64,000 nt of DNA from Larix kaempferi (GCA_027924585.1 BSBM01000047.1:19779501-19843500); one strand, 5' to 3'. Numbered from the stretch's first letter, positions 24,602 through 37,900 are shown. Numbers and translations are program-made. Notes: a model not told the origin generated them from the letters alone.

Positions 24602-24811
24602 TTTCAAGGTAAGATCGATGTCGATGCACTAAATAATTGGATGCAACAATTAGAGTCATGTTTCTCTAGCAATCACCATAGAGAAAGAAAAAAATACCTT
24701 TGTGATGATAAAGTTTTCCCCTTCAATGCTTTGATAGTTGGATACACTCAAAGACAATGTGTCAATGATGAGGATCCCATTCCGACTTTCCAACTTTGTG
24801 GAGGTTTTGCT
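24602..24811 (+). pseudogene. Ty3/gypsy gag fragment
   Basis: A ~70-codon open stretch starts FQGKIDVDALNNWMQQLESC and continues FSSNHH before leaving the family pattern. This is the start of the Retrotrans_gag region of Ty3/gypsy chromoviruses ('F.G..D.DAL..WL.QLE.YF'). There is no initiator Met and no further gag or pol downstream. A TGTAATGCCC at 24902 resembles some gypsy LTR starts but has no polypurine tract before it, so I do not call an LTR. Confidence 0.5.
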
Positions 24812-25087
24812 TGAGGATTTATACACTCTCAAGCACTACAATGACCAAATTATCAAATGGAAATCATGCAACAATAGAAAGACCAAACTATGCAAAACTA
24901 CATGTAATGCCCTCCTTAGCACCTATGATTAATTTAATTATTTTAGACTTATGATTTATTAGACTAATGGAGAACTATGACTGATTTGACTATTGAGGGC
25001 ACTGGTTTGAAGTGACCCGGATTTATAAAACTTAGATCATGGATTTTGCTTTGAAAATTATTGTGTGAAATAGAAATGGAAAATGAT

Positions 25088-25247
25088 GATTGATTGAGAC
25101 ATATTGATGAATGTTGAAATTGCTTGAAAATGAAAAATGATGATTGACTGAGATATAATGATGAATATTGAAATTGCTTGAAATGAAAAATGATGATTGA
25201 CTGAGACATATTGATGAATGTTGAAATTGCTTGGAATGAAAATGATG
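25088..25247. repeat. Three-copy ~54-bp tandem repeat
   Basis: Units start at 25088, 25142 and 25195 and contain GATTGA(C/T)TGAGA, ATTGATGAATGTTGAAATTG and CTTG. A 104-codon minus-strand frame across it is a periodic artefact (recurrent SIIIFHFKQFQ-like segments). Confidence 0.8.
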
Positions 25248-25369
25248 AATAGTTTATATGCTCGACTGACTGAAGCATGATGTTAAATGATGAATGATTA
25301 GTATGCTCGACTGACTAGGATACTGAAGAGAATGATGAAAATGTTTATAGTGCAGTGCTACTAATGTGC

Positions 25370-25760
25370 GTTTAAGTGTGTGTGCAGTGGCAGGTAAGAC
25401 GAATTACTGACTGACCCACAATGGAATTACAGGGGTCATAAGAACGGAAGGAACACATAGGGGTACGACAATAGATTGTCGACCATGAAATAGCAATCCA
25501 CACACGAGTAGGAAGCCATTCCAGCTCACCCGGGGAAACATGTGCCGTACGAGTGAGGCCATAACGACTTGGTCGCGTACGACAAGTTGAGAGGCACGTG
25601 ATAAGGAGGACCTTATCCCTCAGCAGCCCTTAGTCTCCAAGAAAGCGTGGTTGGAAGGTCGCGGTAAAGATTCCCGACCACTACGCAATACTCCCCATAA
25701 GAAGAAAGAAATGAAGCTGTCGGAAGGGCCCGCCGAAGAGGTACCTAGACAAATGAAAAT
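25370..25760. other. GC-richer block, possible LTR or gene 5' region
   Basis: Composition changes to about half GC with many CG dinucleotides (for example GTACGACAAGTTGAGAGGC, AAGCGTGGTTGGAAGGTCG). No long frame or known domain is visible. Together with the TATA-like signal at 26528 it could be part of a long LTR, but I found no matching partner, PBS or PPT. Confidence 0.3.
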
Positions 25761-26324
25761 AGAAGAAGGAAATTATTCATGTTTGCATAATTAAATAATA
25801 TACATGTGGAAGTTCTAGAAAGTTTAATAATAAATTATTCAGTAATTTATTATTATTATTATTATCATGATAATTATGTTTTTATGGTTAAGGAAGAAAA
25901 TTGGAAAAGATTAATATTCTTTTCTTTTAAAATTAATGGAAATATATATATATATATATTAATAATTTAAAAAAAAATGAAAAGGAAAATATTTTAAATA
26001 AATGAAATATTTTTCTTTATAAGGGAAAGAGAAAAGAAATATTAGAAGACATTCTTTTAAAATATATATATATATATATAATATTTCTTTGTTTTAAAGA
26101 AAGAAAAAGAAATACATTTAGAAATATCTTTTGAATAAATATTTATGTACTTTGAATAAAATATGTTTTTAAGGAAAGAAAAGAAATAAAGTTAGAAAAT
26201 ATCTTTTTGAATAAATTCTCATTTATCATAAGAATAAGAAAAGAAACAATTTAGAAATATTTAAAATAAGATATTTACTTCATTTATAAAAGAAAAAGAA
26301 AATAGAATCTAGACAACTATAATT

Positions 26325-26450
26325 TAGGAATTGACTGCATGTCCGGAATAGAAACACTCACCTTGCATTAATCTAGGAATTGACTGCATGTTCGGAATAG
26401 AAACACTCACCTTGCATTAATTTAGAAATTGAGTGCACACTCGAAATAGG
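26325..26450. repeat. 49-bp tandem repeat, ~2.5 copies
   Basis: Units start at 26325, 26374 and 26423 and contain TAGGAATTGACTGCATGTCC, GGAATAGAAACACTCACC and TTGCATTAAT. The third unit is diverged and partial. It lies just upstream of a TATA-like sequence. Confidence 0.8.
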
Positions 26451-26527
26451 GGGAAAACACTTGTAATTTAAAAAGGAAATAATTAATAAAACTTGGCAGG
26501 GAAATGAATGAGCTGCACATAAACTTT

Positions 26528-26536
26528 TGGGATAAA
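26528..26536 (+). promoter_or_regulatory. TATA-like promoter signal
   Basis: GGGATAAATAGAGGGAGGGG places a TATA-like GATAAATAG about 35-45 bp before CTCTTGCTCCCTAGTGTCC, a pyrimidine-rich possible start region. The following 300 bp is GC-richer and includes a 72-codon plus-strand frame (26616-26834) that I do not recognise. This may be an LTR or a host promoter. The call is based on spacing and composition only. Confidence 0.3.
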
Positions 26537-27901
26537 TAGAGGGAGGGGAAGGAGAAAGAGACATCTCTTGCTCCCTAGTGTCCGGAATCGAGAAGAGTTT
26601 TATGTTTCTTAGGAGTTGGGTAAAACTGATCGGGGATTGGGAGATCCCATCGGAAGTTTTGGCTTGTATGTTCTACGACCCCTTTTGGCTCGTGGGTTCA
26701 GGAGGAAGAAGACTACTCCCGATACGGTAGGGAGGTCAACCGAGGGGTTGTCGGTATCTCGTCGAGTGGATCGACTGGAGCACGGATTCAGCTGCAATTA
26801 CAATGGATATTCGACTTCGACTTCGACAATCTAAATCAGGTTCAACAATTGTTTTATTTATTTATTTTCAGTATTGAGATGGATATGCTAATCTGGTTTT
26901 CAAGAACAATTAAGATTTGATTCAGTTCTAGTATGCAAATTGTTTCACTTGCTTATGTAATTATAATTATAGATCTCGGTATATTGAAGTAAAGATGGCG
27001 GACCCGTGGATATACACGGATCCATTTATATTGAATATACACTCTGTTAAATTGTATCTTTAGTTTCAAATTCTGTGTTATTATATGAGTACTTCCAGAA
27101 TGTAATCCACCCAAGTCGATTGATTAAAGTCATACAATTCTTTTGTCAATTCCGATCTACATCTACATAGTTATCCCATTAGATCGATTCAGTTTCAAAA
27201 ATAAATTCAAACCCTAAGATCATTTCCCATTCGAATTTTTTTCCACACTGATATCCATATTCTCGATGGCCAATACCCTGTCTCAGATTTTTATTTTTTT
27301 TTAACTCTGTTTGCTCTGTCTTAGTTGTATCAACGCATACTTGTCTATTAACATCGATCCACGTTTGCTCTGACCCTTTTTATCCCTGTGTTTTATTTTG
27401 TTGAATTAAAAGGGCATCCCCAGATCCCATTTTATATGGCCCTTTGATTATTTCAGGTTCTTGGTGCTCTAATTTTCGACTCGGATAGACGTTTCCATAT
27501 CTCAAAAAAAAATAAAAATAATAAAACAACTCCTAAACCTGTGAGGATCCACCCCTTTGGCTATTTGAATGGAACGACTTGCTCTCTTTGCTTTTGTACT
27601 GAACATTAAATAATATTAAAATCATGCAGAGAATCGCATGAGCTAAGAAGTAATTTATGTAATGATATTTGGGCATTGGAGAACCCGTTATATTTGGTCA
27701 TAACAATAATGATGGTGGTATTTTAAATATAGCATATTTAAGTCATGCATTATGCTCGATGATAGCCAAGTGTCACAAGTATAAATCGATTATCTTGAAT
27801 CAAATTATGCTTGTTGATTTTAATTAAGTGTTAAGATGATAGAGATCCAAATCAGAATGTAACATGTATTAAAATAAAGGTAAATCATAACCAACACAAG
27901 T

Positions 27902-27983
27902 GGTTGTGCACTTCAATAAGATGTCTTAATTTATTCATCATCGGTTGTGCACTTCAATAAGATGTCTTAATTTATTCATCATC
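27902..27983. repeat. Exact 41-bp tandem duplication
   Basis: GGTTGTGCACTTCAATAAGA plus the following 21 bases occurs twice head to tail, apparently without a mismatch, suggesting recent slippage in otherwise old DNA. The surrounding 26.84-29.83 kb is AT-rich with no assignable gene. Confidence 0.85.
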
Positions 27984-29830
27984 GAATTTTCAAATTTTAT
28001 TTAGAATTCATGGAGAATGTCCTTTTATGGTTTAAATTGTACAACCATTGTAAGTGGTAGTTCAATAAAATATCCTTATTTACTATTATTTAATTTCGTA
28101 TTATTGGGAATATCATTTATGATTGAATTATAAGTATTAGCTCAATTAAATGATATTATTTTATTATTTTTAAATTGCATATTGTCTTTTAGAAATAATC
28201 AAGAATGCCATTTTTTTAATATTGGTTACATAGGTACTGTGTTGTAATTAATGTTCTTGAAATTGTTAAGGTAGAATTACACTTGATTATACCATAATTT
28301 ATATATTAGTATGATGCTTTTTAAATGCCATATTGTTAAAAAAATTATCTTTCTATTAATTGGGAATGATCTTTACTGATGTAGTGTCGTTAGTCTTGAG
28401 AATAAGATTTGTGTTTAGGTTACAGTTTCTCATAATGAATCTCGTAGGAGTTATGATTGTAAAAAAAAAAAAAAACACTACTTAAGAAGGTCTTACACTA
28501 TACCAATGAGTTTCACTCTTTGATGGTTTGTTTAGTTATTCATGACACACAACATAAAAAGTTCTTGAAGCATGTCAAAAATGTTGTACACCACATCTAT
28601 GTCAAACTGGAATTTATTCATTGACATAATTGAGTCAAGCTTATAAACACGACTCCAAGATAGAGGAAAAGTTCATAAGTATGTCAAAGAAGATGAGCAC
28701 AAATAAACCTAGATTGACACACAAGAACAAGACTATAGAAATGTCTATGATACTCTTACACCTCAAGTGAAACAATGGTGCAAAGGTCAACCCCAACAAA
28801 AGAAACAATCCCCATGACCCTAATAATGTAATGTGTCCATGCCAAAGCAAGACATAGGAAAGTGCAAGAGGGTAAGAAATGGTGTGGGTGTCATCATCAA
28901 CACTCATGGTGAATCTAAGTGCCACATGGTTAAATCCTTACGCATTAATAGGGTGCACCATACACTTAGTTAAATATAGGAGTTTGAACATGTGCTTGAT
29001 CAAATCTAGGAGTTTAAAATTGCACATGAAATTCCTACATGTTTAAATGTTGGCACTACACTAGTACATCCACTCAGTGATATGATAGACAAACAAAATC
29101 ACTTTGCTTCATATCAAATGATAAATAAAAAAACAACGGCTCAATTTCATCATTGACAACATGAGTTTGAAGAATGTCATTGTGCAAGATGTTATGAATG
29201 TCATTGCATATTATGCATCAAGTTAAAAATGAAAAAAAGAGTATATATGGATCATAAACGTAGGTGAAGGATCAATGGCAAGTTAAAAACATGATTACAA
29301 AAAGAAGTGGGGAATCACTAGTCCATTTCCTTACCCCCATGAAATATGCTTATGCATAGGGAGGCGCACTCTAATTTCGAAATTCAAAGTGATGGTTGCA
29401 TATTAGCAAGTGTTTTTCTTGTATCAAACGTTTTGCTCAATCCCAGACTTCACTCTCAAGGCCTACAGAGGTAATTTGCTAAAAGAAAAAAACGCAGGAG
29501 TTGTTCAGTGCCAACCCTTCTCTGTGTAAACAGAGAAAGCATAAAATTGCAGCAATATGGGCATAACTATGGAGAAATTGCGTGCATACGGGCAGAAATG
29601 AGGAAGTATGCCCACATAAAATGCGAAAAGAATGTGTTTAGACAGGATTCTCCTGAGGGAAGGTAAGTTCGAAATTCCTGTCAAAGGATTTGCTAGATAA
29701 ATTCGACTTCCATAGGAACATTTTGAGAACATAAATTGATATTGCAAGCAATTAGATAGACTTTCTGGGTTAAGTTTTGCTTGAAGCTTCCTTTGCATAA
29801 GCATTTTTCTGTTAAAATTGAAAGAAAAAA

Positions 29831-31393
29831 ATGGTTTCTAGGATAGAACCAAGAAAATTTGATCCCTCTACCATTCATGAAAAATGCTTGGAAATTTTTG
29901 AGAAGAAACAATGGATTCCTTTCTTTGAAAAGTTTGATGGGTATAATGAAAAAGTTAGCCTAGAATTTGCCTATTCATTTGATGGTGAGAGGGCTACAAT
30001 AGGTAACTTCACTTTCAGATTATTTGAGGATATTATGGCACAAATCATTGGATTACCTCAATAGGGAGAGAGGTTCTTTAAGACAAAACAATTTGAGGAG
30101 AAGGCATGGACACCTTTCTTATGCAAATCAAGGGCATGCTCAATAAAATGGAAGAAAGGAGTACCAAGGAGTTGGTTGATTAATCCTTGGGATGAAGTAG
30201 CATATGTCATCCAGAAATTTATTACTTGTGAAGGAAGATTCAGTGTCATATATCTCTATCACATTGAGTTGATGCAACATTTGAGGGGTGACAATGAGAT
30301 TAATATACCCTATTTTCTATTACAGAGCCTTTCTAAGATGGCTAAAGCTGTTCAAAAACGTGCTGAAGACACTACAACAAGCCTTTTTCATTGTGGACTC
30401 ATCAAGATGATCATCACACATGAATTACAAAATCAAGACTTGACGTGGCAGTAATTTGTAGTTCATAATGAATTTGAAGAATCGGAAGAGGGATTGAAGG
30501 AAAATGAAGTGTTGATAATAACATATATTGAAGATGAAATACAAAACTCTAAGGCAACAAGTCCAAAACAGCCTAAGGGAAGAATGAAGGAAAATGAAGT
30601 ACTAATGATAACAAACATTGAAGATGAAATACATAACCCTAAGGAAACAAGCTCAAAACAACCTAAGAGAAAAATCAAAACAAGGAGCATGGTAAAAGAA
30701 GAAAAGGAATTCCAAGAAAAAGATAAGATCTTCACCACTTATGAAAGAAAATCAAGGAAACGTCAGCAAGTTCAAAAGAAGCAAGCACCAGAAAATGATG
30801 ATGAGGCACAGCAAAAGCATTATGCATACATTCAATCCTTGGGAAGTCAAGAAGAAAGTCTAATAGGTGAGATTGTGAAAAATGATGAAGAAGTGGATAT
30901 CATCTTTGAACAACAAACTAAAGAAGATATAATGGAAATAGACATTCAGAAAATTGAAAAGACTCCAACTGACAGAAAAGAGCAAAGTAATGAGGATACA
31001 TCCATCATTTCTCCCGTCTTTGAGCAACAAGCCACATAAAAGGAAGAGAAAAAGTATTCAAAGCAGGAGAATAAAGAAATTAAGCACAAAGATGAGGAAT
31101 TTGGGATGGACACTATTTCTTAGCAGCCTACAATAGAGATGAAAAAGAAGAATTCTTCCAAGAAAAGCAAAAAGATTGAGAAGTTAGAACTGGAAATGAA
31201 GGAATTAGAGTTAGAAAATCAGAAATCGAGGAAGAAAAATAGAAGGCTTAAATTTCAAAACATTCAAATCTCTAAACAAGCATATAAATGGTACCAGCAA
31301 AAGAAGACATTCAAAACAAAATATCAGAGATTGAGGGTCCTTCATACAACTCAGGATAATGTAGATGCATCATCACAAACAGGAGAGATGTGA
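29831..31393 (+). pseudogene. Large single-frame pseudogene, probable transposon-associated ORF
   Basis: From ATG at 29831 one reading frame runs about 520 codons to TGA at 31391. It is interrupted only by TAG (30062), TAA (30452), TAA (31037) and TAG (near 31120). The N-terminal ~200 residues look globular (KFDGYNEKVSLEFAYSFDGE; LFHCGLIKMIITHELQ), followed by a duplicated 30-residue acidic unit (KENEVLIITYIEDEIQN at 30497, KENEVLMITNIEDEIHN at 30587), a basic stretch, and a Lys/Glu-rich coiled coil (IEKLELEMKELELENQK). The overall plan resembles extra ORFs carried by plant LTR retrotransposons, but I cannot name the family and see no LTRs or pol here. The absence of frameshifts implies fairly recent decay. 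Confidence 0.6.
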
Positions 31394-31730
31394 GAGGACC
31401 AGTAGCAGCAGCACAACAACAATTTTTTGCATGGGGATATGCAGGTTCAGTTTTGGAAACACTTTTTGTGCATGAGGACATGCAATAGCTTCCTCTTGGG
31501 AGAGATGTTGGACACTATTTTTTATGCCTATTTTACCCTATAAATCCCTCAGTTGTCTCCATAATCCTTCATATTTCATCCATAAACCCTCATGTTTCAT
31601 CCATAAGGCCTTGAAATTCAATAAACTAAGGTATAATTGTTCCCGCTCTTAATGAATTGAATTTTGTAATTTTTTAAAGCATTTAAATTTAAATTTCAAT
31701 AAAATTGCATAATTGACTAACTTCCCGTAA

Positions 31731-32110
31731 ATGCTCCTAGCTTTGGATATTCGCAGGATAGCTGGGCGCAAACTGAAACACTCGGAAGAATCCTTGATGT
31801 CCAAGGACGGATTAATTGCTAATAGCTTCATGAAACAGGTTTTACAGATGTCGAGTCAACGCTGGTCAAAGAAAACCACCTGCGCTGCCATTAAGCACAA
31901 AAACAGGGCCGTTCCGATTTTGCATGGATTTTTCCTATCTTCATGGATCAGGAGAACAAGCTCAGGGATAATGAAGATAATGGTGATATGTCATTAATAG
32001 TTTACCCAAGATTATAGCATTTCTAGTTTTAAACATTTTGTATAAGTACTTGAACCCTTGATGTAATTTCCATCCGACGAATGGTGAATATATGTGATTG
32101 AAATAAAGAC
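31731..32110 (+). other. Coding-like stretch before a polyadenylation-type signal
   Basis: At 31731-31997 an 88-codon frame is open, and the overlapping frame also reads protein-like at its end (IFPIFMDQENKLRDNEDNGD). AATAAAG follows near 32101. Its higher GC suggests a decayed exon or 3' end of a gene. I cannot identify the product or choose a frame. 32111-33158 contains nothing I can assign. Confidence 0.2.
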
Positions 32111-33158
32111 TTCATATTTCGAATAGCTGTATGTGTTCATTTTTATATGCTATGGGATCGAGTTAAGTGTTAAGGGTTTTGTGAACCAACCTGTGTATGT
32201 AAGTGAAGCAGTGGAGGGCCCCCTCTACCAATCCTGGGCACCTATTTCTTTCATTAACACGCACTGGTATGTTTTAGATGTTTTATGTAGTGTTCCATTA
32301 AAGATTTCAAACTACATTTTACAATCGAATTTCATTATGTGCATGATGCAAGTAGGTTTTCGTTGATTGACAGTAGTATGTGTTTATGTTTGATTGTTCA
32401 TTTGTTGTAGGCTCTATTTTTCATCAGAACATATACTTAATTGTTGAAGTATTCAAACACATTGTGAACTGATTTATTGTAAAAGAATTCAATGTCTTCC
32501 TGCTTTCAACAATGAAGTAGCAATGCTGTAGTTTATTTTTATGATTTTGATGTTTCAGTATTAGAATATTTTATAATTTAGGTGCTGATAACTTTAAGAA
32601 TTTCTGTAAAGGATTTTTGTATTTCTTAGTTTACAGCATTCAAATAATTCTAGGTTCATTTCCAAAGCAAAGTGTGTTTTAAAGTAGTCTAGATCTAAAT
32701 CCATATACTTTGGATGTGCTTATAAGTCTTACAATTATGGATTGACAATTATAATTTATGTTCTAATTTATGACAGTAGATTGGGCCAACAAACTTTCCA
32801 GAACATATATTAAACCAACCTCTAATACAGTGAGAATATTCTCAATTGTGCCACTATTCTTTTTGTAATTTTAGTGATTTAAAAAAAATATAAGCACACT
32901 ATATGGATCCTTTAGATGTTGTGAAATAATAAAAAGGGAACTACAATAAAAGACACATTAGAACATCATACATAATTTTTACAAGGGAGAAACCAATGTG
33001 CGAAAACTCCAACAAAATGAAGGATTGTGTATTTCTTATTAATTAATTAGAATACAAGGAAAATAATATAGATTATTAAGCTTGTTTTGGATCTATGAGA
33101 CACTATGGTCTACTACGGTTTCTTTTAGAGTGTTTTTTCTCCTACACTTTGTGATCTT

Positions 33159-33953
33159 TGTTGAATATTGTAACTTGGACAAAAACTTCCACATAGGTTT
33201 AGTCTTAAATGTGTTGAAAGTAGTTTCAAGTAAAATTTATTTTGTAATTCACTTTAGTAATAAAGTGGAAGTTTTATATTTAGATCTTAAGTCTAATAAA
33301 GTGTATTTTTATACACTAACGTGATTTAGATTAATCTCAACTGTATATATCACTATGATATTAGAGTTTCAGAGTTTCAGCTCAAGTATAAGGCAAGCCA
33401 AGATAGAGGGTTAAGACACATTCATTCACTCAAAGACAAGTTTTCCAATGAGGTGATTTAATTCATTTGTGGAGCAGAGTTAGAGCACTAGAGAGGATTC
33501 AAGGTTAGGTCAGGAAAAGAACAACAAGCCTAGTCCGCATGGTGAATTTCATACATTCATATAGATGTTGTACAGACAAATATATATAGTTGTATGGAAC
33601 ATTATGTACCATCATACAAGTAGGCCATATAATAGGAAACATACAACATACGGTTTTCTCACTTATGGCAAACTGATTTTCCTCAATAAGTGTGTAGATC
33701 TTTTTTGTTTGGGTGTATCCTACAGTTGTTAGTTTGAAATTTTGTGGAGGTGTCCTTATAAGCTTTGATTTGTTATTGAAAAGCTTATTTGCAGGAGTAA
33801 TTATCTATGCATTGTGTTTATGCTTCTATCATTTAGTTGCTAGTTATATGTTTGATTACTACTATGTGAAGAAATTATTTTTTATATATAAATAGCCATT
33901 TTGTTTAGTTGAGAACATAAGAAGAACAATAACCTTGGGTTGGAATTTTAAGA
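33159..33953 (+). mobile_element. Copia 5' LTR
   Basis: About 795 bp matching 38034-38787, with shared blocks such as TTTTGTAATTCACTTTAGTA and GTGTGTAGATCT-like sequence. It ends TTTTAAGA where the 3' LTR ends GTTAACA. The following TATTATCAAATA is a decayed tRNA-Met PBS (TGGTATCAGAGC). Confidence 0.85.
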
Positions 33954-34113
33954 TATTATCAAATATTATCTAATTGAGAGGATTTGAAGAGTTTATGGTA
34001 GTAGATCAACAGCCAGAAACAACTACTGAAACCAAATATTGGGAACCAGGACAAACAGTGAAAGTGTTCTAGAGAATTCTTATCGGATTTAGGAGTTTGT
34101 GTGTATATCAAAG

Positions 34114-34560
34114 ATGCCATCAGCTATCCTCAAGTTCAAGGACAAGTTGGAAGGTGCCTTGAATTTTATATAAAGGAAAGTTAGGGAAACTCTTATATTA
34201 AAAGACAATGACCTTTGGGATATTGTAAAGGATGTAGTGATTGCATCGATAGATATATAGGCTTTGGAAATTCACAAGAATAAAGAAGAGAAAGCCAAGT
34301 GGATGATCATGGATTATGTAAAGGACCATTTGATCCCTCATATATATAAGAATAAGGTGATGAAGAAGATATACAATTCCCTAATTATCATTTACCAAAG
34401 CAAGAAAATAAACAAGAAGATGACATTACATAACAGATTCAAATCTATGGAGATGACCAAAGAAGACATAGACACCAGTTACCTGATGAAGGTCACACAA
34501 ATGCATGATCAACTTGCAACAATTGCGGAGAGTATTGAAGGCAAAGGGATAGTGAATTGA
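34114..34560 (+). pseudogene. Copia gag remnant
   Basis: The frame starts at ATG 34114 (MPSAILKFKDKLEGALNFI) and continues through two stops into the open 34264-34560 segment (SLIIIYQSKKINKKMTLHNR; LMKVTQMHDQLATIAESIEG). This is the UBN2-type copia Gag pattern. A broken zinc knuckle follows near 34830 (CFMCYKHDNYASKLSN), where the last Cys of CX2CX4HX4C is Leu. Its role would have been virus-like particle assembly and RNA packaging. Confidence 0.75.
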
Positions 34561-34971
34561 GCATTGAATGAGTTCTCATATTGAAGGGGAACATTTTTCT
34601 GGGGTGTTTATGCTCAGGAGAATATTCCTTCCTGGGAAGTATTGTAGGATGATTGAATCCAGGAGGAGACTAATATGGATTCAAAGGTCATAAAGCAAGG
34701 AGGTGATAGTGACCATGCCATACTTGGTCAAACAAAGAAGGGTAAAGGTAAAGGACCTATCAAGGGTAAGGTAAAGAGTGAAGAGTCATCCCCACAGCCA
34801 GGAAATAAGGACTAAAATAAAATCAAGTGCTTCATGTGTTATAAGCATGACAATTATGCATCAAAACTTTCAAATACAAAGAACAGTAAATGGAAGCACT
34901 AGTAGCAACAAGTATCATCCTTGGATGAAACTCAAATGAACGAGTTTGCCTCCAAATTCTAGAAGGATTTC

Positions 34972-37900
34972 TTGATGGTTTCTTGCCTTTCTTCCAGCAT
35001 GGTTTCAAAGAACACTTGGTATGTGGATAATGTAGTATCTAGGCATATGAAATCAACCGAAGATAAATTTTCAAGTCTAAAAGAGAACATCTCAGGAGTT
35101 CAAGTCGAACTTAGTGATGATTCCAAGTATCCAATAGTAAGGGTTGGTACAATTCCTTTCCAAATCCAGTCTGGTAACTCTTTAGACTTTGATGATGTGT
35201 TGTTTGTTATAAGTCTAAAGAAGAATTTTCTTTTAATTTTGATCATGGAAGATAAGGGATTTGCGATAAATTTCAAGAACCATCAAGTCCTTATAATATG
35301 AAAGGAGTATAGTATAGATCAGCTCAAGTGGTCGGGGTTAGGGAAGGAAATTTATACAGACGGGTATATGGTGAATGTGTTCAATCCCTAGTTCATAACA
35401 TATATAACTTGTGTGAGTTATGGAACAAGAAAATGGGGCACCTACATCATAGTGAAATGCATATTCTAAGGGAGATAATCACAGGTATTCCATATTTCTT
35501 CATTGAGAAGCAAGGAGTATGTTGAGGGTGTGTGCTTAGAAAGCATGCCAAGGTTGATTTCCCAAGAATCTAGCATAGGTATAAGGGGATACTAGACCTA
35601 TGCATTCATATGTATTTGGATCGATGTTAGTAGCATCATTCACAATAAGCATGTAATATGTTTCCTTCATTAATGACTTCTCTCACAAAACTTGGGTCTA
35701 CTTCCTAAAGACCAAGGATAAGGTCTTTAATAGGTTTCAGGAGTTCAAATATCTAGTGGAGAACCATATAGGGAAGAAGATCAAGGTTTTGATATTGGAT
35801 AATGGAAGTGAGAATATATTCAATGAGTTCGACGTTTTATACAAGGATGCAAGAATCAAGAGGCATTTCACTATTCCATACAACCCATAGAAAAACATAG
35901 TTGTAGAGTGGAAGAACTTATCCATCATAGGGGTTTTTAAGGCCATGATTCATGACCAGGGTTTGTCAATTTTTCTATGGGTGGAAACACAATACAATAG
36001 TATACATCCATAACATGTGTCCTCGCAGGATTTTGGAGGACAATATACCAGAGGAGGCATTCATTGGTGTGAATACAGAGGTGAGTCATTTTTGCATATT
36101 TGGTTGTCCAATTTATATCCATATACTAGTCAAGAAGAGGACCAACTTGGAACCCTCCAATAGGAAGGGTTTATTTGTTGGTTACAATGAGACTTCAAAT
36201 CCCTATAAGATCTTTATTCCAAAGGAGATAAATATAGTTGTAACCAAGGATGTAAATTTTCAGGAATACTTTGCATCCAAGAAGTCTTATGATCCTATTC
36301 TAGTGACAAGGTATGAAGAGAAATAAGATTTGAAGGTTGAACTAGGGTCACCAATGACTTATAGTTCAAGGAAACACACTTCAATCACAAAGGAGGAGCC
36401 ACCAAATCCTGCTGCTTTTGTCAGGATACCTTGATGAGTCACTTTGATTTTGAAGAATGATTAAGAGCACGTTGAGGATCCTAGGAGCACATTCAGGGAG
36501 ATAATAACACCAAATAAGTTTCCAAACAACATGGCATTGATGAGCAACATCATAATATTCAATAATTCTAGTTTTCAAGAGGCAACAAACCAAAATCTTT
36601 GGAGGGATGCCATGCTTGAGTACTACACCTCCATTATGAGGTATGATGTATCAAACATTATGCTTAGGCCGGAGGGGAAATCAATAATGACTTCTAGGTG
36701 GCTCTACAAGATCAATCATGCAACAACTGGTAGCATAGATAAATACAAAGCCTAGGTTTGTGGGGAGAGGGTACTCCTAGAAAGAGGGAGTGGTGAGGAT
36801 GATTTTTCTCTAGCCACTAGGTGCACTTCCATTAGAGAAGTGATGTCTCTAGTTTCCATTACGGGATGGAAGATACATTAGATGGATCTAAGACAACTTT
36901 CCTTAATGGTATAATTGAGGAAGAAGTTTACATAGAATAGCCTTAGGGATTTGAGATCAGTGGGAAGAATTCCAATGTTTGCAGGATAAAAAAGGCTTTG
37001 CATGGGCTTCACCAAAACTAAATCAAATCCTGACTTAGATTTCATATTTGTTGAGGATAATCTTCATATTTTGGTGTTGTATGTGGATGACTTGTTTCTT
37101 ACAGGTTCAAAGAAGCTCATTACAAGGTGCAAGATAGATATGGCATCTTATTTCAAGATGAAGGACATTAGCATGATGCATTACTTCTTGGGGTTGGAGT
37201 TTTGGAAAAGAGTATGGAATATTTTCCTTGGAAAGGGTAAGTATACAGTTGAGATACAAAAAAGATTCCAGGTGGAGGACTACAAACCTGTAGCCATGCC
37301 TATGATCACCAATCTAAAGAAGGTAACAATTTCAAATTATGATATGGTGGATCCCACATTATACAAGAAACTGATAGGTTCCCTAATGTATCTGGTAAAC
37401 ACTAGGAGAAATATATGTTTTGCAATGAACACCTTGAGTTAGTTCATGATGGAACCAAGGTAAGAGCATTGGGTAGCAAAAAAACATGCGTTCAAATACT
37501 TGAATGGCATAGTGGAGTGTGAACTGAGATATATTGGAGATCGCGAGGTGAAGTTGTAGGGGTATACAGAATCATATTCGTAAAGTAGTGCGTCAAACAG
37601 AACCTCAAGGTGTTACTTTGGATTGTGATCAACAATGAAATATTGGTTCAATTAGAAGCATAATTTCATGGCACTCATCTTAACACAGGTAGAGTATATG
37701 GAAGCTAGTATTTCTAGTAGTGAGCTCATTTAGCTTTGCAAGTTTCTTGCAGGATTATTTGATCAGGAGTTGGATCCCACAATTATTTACTATGATAATC
37801 ATAATTGTATCAAATTCTTTGAGAATCCAATATTTCATGGTAGGTCCAAGCACATTGAGATTATATATCATTTCATTCAAGGCAAGATTTATGAGGGAGT

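Noticed and set aside
24902-24911. LTR start TGTAATGCCC
   Set aside because: No polypurine tract precedes it, no PBS or matching partner LTR was found, and ten bases are too little evidence.
26616-26834. 72-codon plus-strand ORF downstream of the TATA-like signal
   Set aside because: The opposite strand is open over the same stretch, no family is recognised and there is no downstream continuation; it was kept only as part of the promoter-like block.
29831-31393. Stop-codon reassignment (TAA/TAG read as Gln), suggested by stops at Gln-like positions
   Set aside because: The same pattern is found only in transposon relics, alongside frameshifts and a lost start codon, and C-to-T decay of methylated repeats explains it. 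Nuclear plant genes use the standard code.
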